Shown: one piece after another, positions 54,932 through 64,000 of the stretch | Numbering within the stretch: the stretch's first letter is position 1 | Layout: each line of letters starts with the position of its first letter | Assembly (NCBI RefSeq): GCF_910592395.1 | Contig: NC_088312.1 | Span: 3,410,001 to 3,474,000 of the forward strand | Reading direction: 5' to 3' | Source: Lineus longissimus | Lineage: Eukaryota; Nemertea; Pilidiophora; Heteronemertea; Lineidae | DNA length: 64,000 nt | Translations under genes and position numbers: made by a program | Notes under the pieces: generated by a model | Told to the model about the DNA's origin: nothing | What the model saw: the letters and a program-made list of their open reading frames with translations, nothing else | The model's database searches: none

Positions 54932-57900
54932 ACTTGCACAATCTGGCGTTTATGTGAAGACATAGTCACAACCTGATGTTCTCTTGTTTGTGTTGTCTGT
55001 TGAACAAGTGAGGCTGGATGTCGAAGGATGTCAACCAGTGTGGCGATACCAGTATCTGGTCACCGGAAATTGCCAACAGACCGTTATCCTTTGTTGTTCC
55101 AAGGGTCAGTGGATCCATTAGGTTTTAGTTGGGGAGGTCACGTCTTCAGCAGGGGCAAGCCACCAAAGTTTTTGCAAATGTCATTTTTGACACAGCTGTT
55201 TATGTGAGGCAAAGACGCCTCATATTTGATCAAAACATCAGGACAATTTCATATTTGGTCGGGCAGAAAGCCTACAGCAGCTTTATCATCAGCACATGTT
55301 AGCGCTGGGACGGGAGTAACATAGTTCATGAGATCCCATGTATATAGGGTACAAATATATTGAACTAAGGACCATACTTTTGTGAACTTCCGTTTATTCA
55401 CCATCCAATTATGTAACAATTACAAAATGCAGATGCTCTGTTTTCTCAAATTAATCTTGAATGGACCCATAACAAAGAACCAATCTCTTCTGTTTTGGTG
55501 AAGACATAGTCACAACCTTGTGATTATGATGGCAGACTTGGCCCATTAGTATTGTAAAGTCAATAAGTGTTGCACTCCTAGTATGTGTTGCAGGAGGCCA
55601 AAGTACATTAAATCTTACTGAATAACATTTTGTTTCCCTGACATACATGTACATGTAGTTGTTTAATTGTTTTTGTTATATTCACGGTATTGAATGTCCT
55701 CTCATATTGTTTTACACCAACACTGGCTTCACAATCCAAATGGAACAGCCTAACAGTAGTTCTTGTAATAAAATAGGTCCATTTAAAATCCCGGGAAAAA
55801 ACAGAGCACCTTTTTTGACAATGCATGCCCTCAAAGACCGCAACAAGTCACAAATCATCAATACTATAATCAATACGATCTATCAGACAATGTTCACAGA
55901 GCACTTTACCCCAAATTCTATAGCAATTAACCAGCTTGCATTTGCCTGGCAAGCAATTACTGTACATTAATGTAAAAGCATATACAACAATTTTGCTCAA
56001 ATAGGTGGACTCTGCTTGTTAGTGTTTTACTTCGATGAACACTTGGTCAAGAAATGAAGAGGCGAGAATAACATAATCAAATGTGAAGTTTGCTACAGCT
56101 TTTGTAATTGAAGGCCGAAGTGAAGAAACCATATTTGGCCATCAAACTTCTCCAAGCAAAATGAAATCCTTTAAATGTATTCGGACCCTTGCTAAGAACT
56201 CCAGATGTGATGGCTTCCAGCCAATCTTTGAGTAATTACAGATTCCAAGTCAGCATCCTTCCCGACTTATTCTAAAGTTATTCAAAATCAAACAGAAATT
56301 TAAGAAAGCATCTACCAAAACAATTCCAGCCAGTGGTTAAAACACGACCATTTAACATATTCCATGGCCTAACGTGTAGGCTACGTTTTGACTACTTCAA
56401 TAATTATACCACAACATTCTGTACGAATTACTAAATATGAAATAAAGCATAGTGTTCGTGTTATCAGGCAAAAATTAAACGCCATGGATAATGTAAGCCA
56501 TGTGTTGGTGCTCCTAAAGATTGCGAAAATTTGTTAGAAATACATCAAGAAAATGTTTAGTGCTCCTAATGGGCAAATACATTATAAATGTACGACAGTG
56601 TATTCTCTTTGTAAGCGAAATGTACAAAAGCTGCAAGAAGGTAATTTCCATAGGAAGATGGACATGTCATTCTCAATTTTAAAAACTGACATATTTTCCT
56701 GGAAAAAATAAGGTCTTACAGCCTCTAGGAATCAACAACACAGGCTTATATGATAATAATAATGTCACATTGAATAAACCATAAATGCTTAGAGGAGATT
56801 AGCATCAAGCCATCAACAAGCTTGACAATTACGTAACCAAACAACTGACCAAGTGTCCAAATGTGAAAATTTGTTTGATGCAAATCTCGGTACGTACTCA
56901 CAATGGAAGGGTTTCCAACAACATGGCCGTGTCTATTTCATGCGTATAGCAGCTGAACATGTTTAATAAATGATATGAAATTGAAATGTATTCAAGTAGA
57001 AGGTGCATGTCATGGCTCTTCTAAAGTTTCAAAAGTTAGTTTTCCTCTCTTCAAAAGAAGATTTAAATTATTTCTAGTCAAGTGAAAACAAGAAATTATG
57101 GTTCGACCGTGAACTCATTTTGTGCGTGAATGTTACAACCTCAAAACAACAAGAGTTGTGAATCGAGAACATGTCAGAATAATGGTGTAAATCTCTTTTT
57201 CTAAATTGTCGCATGAAAATATGAGACATGACCATGTTGGTACGGTCTCAAATAGAAATTACATCTAGTTTACTTTAAAGTTGCAAAAACAACAGGTTTC
57301 TGTCTTCAAGTGACAACACTTAGAGTAACAGATTCATCTCTGGTTTGACAAGAAGATTACCATTTAAGTATTCCATAATGATCATAAGAAGAATTACCAA
57401 TTAAGTTATTTCATCATAAGAATTACTAGACGTAAACAGTACTTGATAGGTTACAAAGGAAGGCCACGCACGCTGAGGCTGACTTAACACTGTACATCAC
57501 TGTTAATTACTAATCTCCATTTGAAGAAAATTCTGTACAACTAGATAAAACTCTGTCAACGACTTGTAAAGACTGGTTGTGCCAACTTTATATAACTACA
57601 TTCATACACTTGAACTATTTCAACACCACCTAGTCAAAAAGATAAAAACAATACTATTGTAGTTTCAATTCAAGCCAGATGTTAGAACTATCAAGTTGAC
57701 TCACAAAAACTCGCAATGCAAAATACACCTACGAAGATCTTCATTGCAGAGGATTAAAACTTCAAAAGCGACTGCAGAACTGCAAAATTTTCTTAATTCC
57801 AGTTTGATACAACCAATTCTTCAAAATGAACTTCCATCCAAAACAGGCCTGTGTTTACCAACAGAATGATATACACCAATGATTAAGTGGATGCGAGGAG

Positions 57901-60375
57901 TGGTTTAGAAAAGAAATAAAAATAGAAGTCCTGAGAGATGTTGTATTCATATTGAGATGTTTCAAACTAAAACCTGCTATACGGTTGTCTTTCGTCTCTC
58001 GTGGTGAATATCATGTCATCCGACTTATTTTATTTTGACGATAGATCTTAAATTGATTATTTAAACCATTGTCAGGGCTTTCAAGTTCAATGTGCATGAA
58101 CCAGCCTTAGGATACCAGGGGAGCCACCTATGAAACAGAAAGTGAACTGGACAAACCTGTGCATACAGATATTGTACTGGTCACTTTTCGTTTTGAAGTT
58201 GGCTCCCTTGGTATCATATCAAGGAGGCTATATTTTTTCATAAAACTTGTCCTTTGGGAACACTTGTTGCAGAAAACGGCACCTCTGCTGTCAGAAACCA
58301 TAACTCGGGAGTCGGTTGTCAATAAAAGATGAGTTAAATTTAAAGTTCACACACAAAGAAAAGGAAATATTTCATTATCTGGCACCTAAACATTACAACA
58401 TTTTAACAAGACATACTGTACAACAGAATACATGTACAAGGAAAGTAGGAAAATGATAGGTGCTGGTCTCACCAGAGAACTTTACAAAATTCAAGTTACT
58501 ATAACAAACATGCTGGAACAATGGGACACAAAATACCTGGAGAGCTGAACCATGAACCTCCAAATTACAGAATAACAATTGCGCATGTTGAATGATGAAT
58601 GTAACTCTATGAGTTTACTTAGTACAAGGGACTTAGGGGAACACTTAGTATTACTACTACACCTGAAATTGTTGCGAGGAAATGAGTGCTGAACAGTTAA
58701 AGATAGCTTGAAATACAAAAGTGAGAGCTCAATACCAATTAGTTCATAGTGCTATACATGTCTATGTCCGTAGCATTTCGTGAGCAAAAACTAGGTAAAA
58801 TTCATCAAAATGCACGACTTGGCAAAAACAAAAAGTGTTGATTCACAAAGCAAATTAAAGCATCACACAGTCATACATTGCAGAATACAAGCCCAAAATA
58901 TACAGTTAGTTATCTAGAAGTTTACTTAAAGTTACACATATCACATGAAGCTGAAGCGTTTACAAACATGAGCCAAGAGAAAAAACATAATCGGAAAGTT
59001 CACAATTAAAAGCAGATACCTGCGTTTTTAATTCGAAACTTTCAAAGTACGCGATGACAGTTTTTCAGCCCTTTGAGAGTAGAGTAAAATGTTTTTACCA
59101 AGAATGAAACATTTTAGAGACATTAAGAACTATTGAAATGTCTGTGAGAGGAAGTCAGATGAATGTATTCGAAAAGTTGCGTCCTTTTTCTCTTTCCACA
59201 GTATAAATGGTGGTTGCAGTATAGAAATAAACAACAGCATGTAGGAACCACTCCAATCAGGTCTCAAAGAGTAAAAACTGACAATAACCTTTGAACTAAA
59301 ACAAGGGCACCTCTCATTAAAACAAAACTCTCGAACTGCCTAACATCAAAATACAGGCATACATCAATAGCAAGTAACTATCTGTTGATTTTAAACAAAT
59401 GCCTTAGATTTTATTTGAAAAATTATTATCTTCTGATAAACTTGTAATAAAAATGTGAAATAAAAATGAAAATACTTAAATTTTTATAAAATATGTTAGA
59501 AAGAGGGAATGAAAACGATCATTTCACTCTACCGAAAATAGGATCTGTCATTCTGTCATGCTTCAAAATTAAGCCTTAGTTCCACAATTGAAATGTAGAT
59601 GGCACCGTCATACTGGCAAGAAATAAATTTTACAAAAGAATTGACACCAAGATGTACAGTTTTCTTCGAGAAACTTTGTGTAGGATTTATACTAAGCTGC
59701 TAAAATAGAGGACTTCTGTACTCTGGCATCCTACTCTTTCAATGCCAAAACACATGTCTCACCCAAACTGTACATCTTGGCACCACAAAATTAAAGCAAT
59801 TTTCATACACTTTCATGTATATGGCAAGTAACAGTCTCTTTCACATCTGAAGTCATTTTGAAACAGAAATGAGATGTACCTCTTTACTTGGTCATAAAAT
59901 TGGTGCCTTTTTAGGCAGAGCTGAGGTTGGGCCTAATCAGTGCTTAAATATTGTGTCGCAAACGAAAAACGGCCTCAGATGTGACGGAGACTGTAACAAA
60001 TCTTTTTTGAAGTTATATCATTTCATCTCAATAGTCGATTCTGAAAACTAATTCAATTTGGCTCAACTGAATATTTACACACACCTAGGATACTTTCTAA
60101 TATATACAGACGTTTTTCGATAGCATATCTGCGTGGAATAGCTCTAAATGTACAAGCTAACACGGGGACAGACACTTCTCTGTGGAAAGAAAGCTGTTTT
60201 TCCATCTTAACCAATCAAGGGTTAACATTAACAAATTGATCTACTCATGAGAATCACATCAGAGCTGTTTGAATTTCAACCCCTGAAGCTTCAAGATGTT
60301 TTGTTCCTAGCTGGACCAAGTATTATCAATGCACCGTGGCCCACTGGCCCCTTGCCATTAGAGACAAATGCTAGT
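54932..60375. other. AT-rich stretch without recognisable genes
   Basis: About 5.4 kb. Includes recurring TACATGTA words near its left end and a repeated GAAGACATAGTCACAACCT motif (54956 and 55499). No open frame is longer than about 100 codons and no splice-supported exon is seen. It could be the long 3' UTR or last intron of the minus-strand gene at the right end, or intergenic. Confidence 0.5.
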
Positions 60376-60720
60376 GTCAGCTCAACTGAGCATAATCCCC
60401 TTCAATAAATTCAACGTACATTTGTGATTTTGGGACTTACTGCCAATGGTACTGCCAGTGCTGATTGGTCAACCAGCCCATCTCTGCAGCCAAAGACATT
60501 AAAAAGGTGCAAATGATTAATAAAACACATATCAAGATATAGAAAGGCGTCAGCTCAACCGAGCATAATCCCCTTCAATAAATTCTACGTACATTTGTGA
60601 TTTTGGGACTTACTGCCAATGGTACTGCCAGTGCCGATTGGTCAACCAGCCCATCTCTGCAGCCAAAGGCATTAAAAAGGTGCAAATGATTAATAAAACA
60701 CATATCAAGATACAGAAAGG
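60376..60720. repeat. Recent 173-bp tandem duplication
   Basis: Units 60376-60548 and 60549-60720 both begin GTCAGCTCAAC and include CAATAAATTC(A/T)ACGTACA and GGTGCAAATGATTAATAAAA. They differ at only about five positions, so the duplication is young. Noncoding. Confidence 0.95.
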
Positions 60721-60724
60721 CACC

Positions 60725-60806
60725 ATTTGAAACAAGCAAAGAATGTCATTACATTGAAATAAACAAAGAATGCCACTAAATTTGAAATAAGGAAAGAATT
60801 TCATAA
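60725..60806. repeat. Three degenerate copies of a roughly 25-30-bp unit
   Basis: AAACAAGCAAAGAATGTCAT, AAATAAACAAAGAATGCCAC and AAATAAGGAAAGAATTTCAT follow one another directly after the 173-bp duplication. Confidence 0.7.
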
Positions 60807-60809
60807 CAT

Positions 60810-63032
60810 TACACATGTTCAGGCCACCAGCAGAGGAGCTTGTAAAATTCTATTGTCAGTCACATCAAATTACAACAGCCACAGAACGTATTTTGTGAGG
60901 TTGAATCGTATACGAATGGAGTTACTTGTGTTTTTTATAAAATATTTGTACGAATAAAATGCACTATAACCTCACCAGTACTAGATCATCTCAATATTTG
61001 TGAGCTATCCGCAGCTGTGATGAGATTGGTAAAATTATCAATTAACTTTCCTTTCTAAAAACTACCAGCAATCTGCAACTAGCAAAGCACCTTAAGACAG
61101 CAACTAATTTTAGCATGAGGCAAATCTGGTCCATTCAAAATTCACTGTGGATATGCTATTGCAATACAGAGATGAAAGCGATATGCTTTAAACATAATTG
61201 ATATCAAAATTGGAACTAAAATGCAGTTGCTGGTGAAGGTTCAAATCCAATTAGTTAGGTGTCGTTAGTAGAGAAGTGGGCTAAATCCATTATTAACATG
61301 ATTAGAAGGCAAAAATATCCCATCTTAATGAAAGAACATACATGTATGCTTCAACTTCAGTTTGCTATACTTGATTTCTTGACAACATGAACCTAGCTGA
61401 AACCTTGATTAAAGTTCGATGCTTTTCAAATCTAGCATCATGTCTCCTCGTTACAGCAAACCGAAGGTGAAACAGCCTCTTGTAATGATGCATCATCAGT
61501 TTGCATTTTCCAGTCTTTACAAAATGCTACAACAAGAAATGTCCGTTTAACATTTATAAAATCATCAAGAACTTTGCAACACATTCACGACCAACAAACT
61601 GATGCCAAAACAACTCACAGAAGCTCCAGTTACGCTAAAGTTAAATCGACTACTTTGACAAATCTCACGCATCTAAATTGACGTTTTAGCTATTTGTAGT
61701 CTAATTGCATTACATCTAGTGATCTCTCTGCAAGTGGTGTCATACAGGGTGACTCATTATGATACACCTGATCGTAATAGTCAAAGCATGCAGTTTGTTT
61801 CTATGAAAAAGTTTATAAGAAAGACGGTGACATGTGGATTGTCCAAACACTGAAGTATACAAACAACCTGTGTGAGCGCATAGATGCCACATGATACAAT
61901 ATATCATACATCATATAAAAGTCAAAAGGAACTTTGAATATACATCAAGTTTAGGAATCCTAATTCAACACGTTTTGTCACATATGTCATCACCACGACC
62001 ACGAACATACACTTTTTCCAACAAGAAGACACGACCTTTGCCATCACAGTACATACCTATACACTGTTTACTTCTAATACAAAGAATTGAGAAATGGTTC
62101 CGATTGACTGGTGGGACTCCAAGTCCATAGTTCCGAAATATGCTATCAGATGGCGTTGGAAGGCCATAGAAATCCAAGAAACATTCCTCGTTTGAAAGTT
62201 GAGCTAGAGTAGGGAGCAGTATCAGGTGTTGTGTCAAAATATGTTTGGGATAAAAAAGCCCGTCCAGACTCACTAGCTGAACATTTGGACTGGCAGACTT
62301 CTCGTCTTTCAATCACAGCACTCCAGCGCCATATGGCAACAAATTTTGGAACTATCGACTCCAAGTGGTACCAATTAACCGAAACTTAGAGAAATATGCC
62401 TGGGTGCAGATATAATGCAGATTGGGTTGCATCCAAACTGGGCACCAGAAGATCAGCAATAATAATATATTAATTTGAGATCATAACGAACCTGATTTTT
62501 AGAGAAATTTTCAATTCTAATCTAAATGTACATTTCACCTCAAAACTGACAGAACTGCCAACATATTCATGTAATGTCCTATATCGCAAAAGGCAAGCCT
62601 AGTTTGGCAAACTTGAAATGGCTCTTTTATACAATTTTATTCATGAAGAACCAAAAATCCTATAAGTTTCTTTCAGATGAGATTTTATTCTAAATTGTAG
62701 AAGTCAAATATATGATTTTTTTCTTAAGTTTTATGCTTTCACCAAATTTTCTTTTAACTTGTAATTTGTATTGCACTCGCATTCATAAGGGAACAAATAG
62801 ATGTATAATGCTTGTCTAAATTTTGTGAACGACTAATAAAAAATGTGTAACAGGTCTTGAAAATTTCAATAAATAGTCCACAACCAGTTGATGCCCATTT
62901 TATCTCGGGCCTCCTCTTAAATACATTGAAATACAATGCTAAAGAACACTGAATGCACAGCATATCCAAGTCTTCCCGAAATGAAATGAACACTTAAACA
63001 CTGAGCTTCTGGTACTCAAGGATAACCATCTA
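60810..63032. other. AT-rich stretch, possibly 3' UTR of the minus-strand gene
   Basis: No supported exon. The longest frame (61965-62312, minus, 115 codons) lacks a recognisable domain. Several minus-strand AATAAA (plus TTTATT) words are present, so the end of the 63033-63598 transcript cannot be fixed. Confidence 0.4.
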
Positions 63033-63598
63033 TCATGGCTTGCCTGACCCAGGCTTATCTGGCATATTACTAGATTGCTTATTACCGTTGTACCAATTCT
63101 CCACCAGAAAATACCGCACCTCCTTGTCAGTCAAGTCGGACTTCTCCCCGTCGGCGTCATCATCCTTTTTGTCCAAATCCTCGCTGTCATGTGTCGTGTC
63201 AATTTCCATCGGCTCCTCCTGAGCCTCTTCGACCCTCTCGGTCGCATGATACCCTGAATGCACGCCAGCATTTTTCTGCGGCTGCTTCCGAGCAACTGGT
63301 TCAGAAGAGGGTGCAGTGCGCCGCTCACCAAAAATATTCTCGCAGCTGTCCTTTGTGTCCAAGATATCAAAATCCGATGACGTTGCCATTCCCGACGAGC
63401 CCAGACTATTCGCCGTTACACGACTTCCAAAGCGGTTAAATCTAGAGTCTATAGATATGGTACAAGGTTGGGCCAAGAACCAATTTGATCTTCTCTCTAA
63501 TTGAGCAAGTTGCCGCCGACGTACTAGTTCGAATCTTCCAAGGCTTATGGAATTGAACATGCCCTCGGACATGTCTTCTATTGCAGGGGATATGGGCT
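63033..63598 (-). CDS. C-terminal exon of an unrecognised protein
   Basis: Last exon, from a TTTACAG acceptor at 63599 to TGA at 63033-63035, about 188 residues. It opens PISPAIEDMSEGMFNSISLG, continues RFELVRRRQLAQLERRSNW (basic and probably helical), then a Ser-rich part, an acidic Asp/Glu/Lys stretch (DLDKKDDDADGEKSDL) and a hydrophobic ending (VRYFLVENWYNG) before a polar tail. Mixed composition without internal repeats and with a clean acceptor argue that it is real. I do not recognise the family. Upstream exons lie beyond 64000; 63599-64000 appears intronic. Confidence 0.65.
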
Positions 63599-64000
63599 GT
63601 AAAGAGAAGGGAAGGTTGGGATGAGTATTGGGAGAAAATATTTAAAACTTCATGTCTATAGCAGTTGGGGTAGAAAAGTTAAAGCAACATGGCTTATCAG
63701 GTGATGTGAGCCTCCTGAACAAGACCACAAACTCTTGGAATACAGTAGCGAAAAACCTGTGATTCTGCCAAGTGTCTGAGACAAAGGCAAATCTATGGGA
63801 AGGCACTTTGGGTTCCAAAGTACCTTCATTGACTTTTACAGCTTCTGTGATAAAACAAGTCTTATGCATCATGACGCAGCTGATATGGACCTAATGCCTA
63901 TAATAGCACCAGCATGCAGACATGACAAAACTCATGCATGTCTTTATCGAAGGCAAACAGAACCAACTGCAACAGTTTATTCATTGGTGAGGCATAAGTA

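Noticed and set aside
61965-62312. 115-codon minus-strand frame left of the last gene
   Set aside because: No domain or splice context and it lies in the probable 3' UTR of the minus-strand gene; kept as noncoding.

Overview
This is eukaryotic, invertebrate-type genomic DNA. Genes have many exons with GT-AG introns, introns reach several kilobases, and the background is AT-leaning and rich in minisatellites and fold-back repeats. The gene content (a DNMT3-family DNA methyltransferase, a Tat-SF1/HTATSF1 homologue, a vestigial-like/VGLL2-type cofactor and a selenocysteine tRNA) fits a bilaterian animal. Palindromic words such as TACATGTA and TAGGCCTA recur and hint at a marine invertebrate, but I cannot name the phylum.

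Left part (1-15,548, minus strand). A DNMT3 gene runs leftward out of the window. Its exons can be joined in a fully phase-consistent chain: start of the methyltransferase domain (33-440), ADD zinc-finger domain (1031-1741), linker (2226-3133), PWWP domain (3368-4132), a basic exon (4271-4555) and one giant 7,326-bp exon (4781-12106). The giant exon carries about 38 nearly identical 129-bp units, each encoding 43 residues and usually two S-P-x-K/R motifs, followed by acidic repeats and AT-hooks. This N-terminal expansion is the most unusual thing in the window. Upstream lie two more phase-compatible minus-strand exons (12510-13463 and 15381-15548), separated by an intron holding about 60 copies of a 27-bp minisatellite. 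The minisatellite is related, in frame, to repeats inside the neighbouring exon. Either these exons are the 5' end of the same gene, or a separate DNMT3 start lies near 12264.

Repeat-rich spacer (15,549-22,518). It holds a TATA-containing promoter-like stretch, an inverted repeat, a pyrimidine-rich array, a 147-bp tandem array, dispersed fold-back elements, and a selenocysteine tRNA gene (20005-20091, minus) with an external TATA box and a T-run terminator.

Middle (22,519-32,315, plus). HTATSF1 in eight exons, with a 6.1-kb intron inside the second RRM/UHM region. No gene was recognised between 32,316 and 40,545.

Right-middle (40,546-50,027, plus). A VGLL2/vestigial-like gene in four exons, with the Tondu (TEAD-binding) motif in exon 2.

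Right part. An Ala/Pro-rich protein with a signal-like N-terminus (52,919-53,743, plus) has a 3' flank of repeated GGAC...GTCC dyads and a polyadenylation signal at 54,349. A MITE-like element follows at 54,647-54,931. About 8 kb of AT-rich DNA without recognisable genes leads to the last exon of an unrecognised minus-strand gene (63,033-63,598), whose upstream part lies beyond the window.

The genes do not form an operon or pathway. DNMT3, the VGLL cofactor and HTATSF1 are nuclear regulators that happen to be neighbours.
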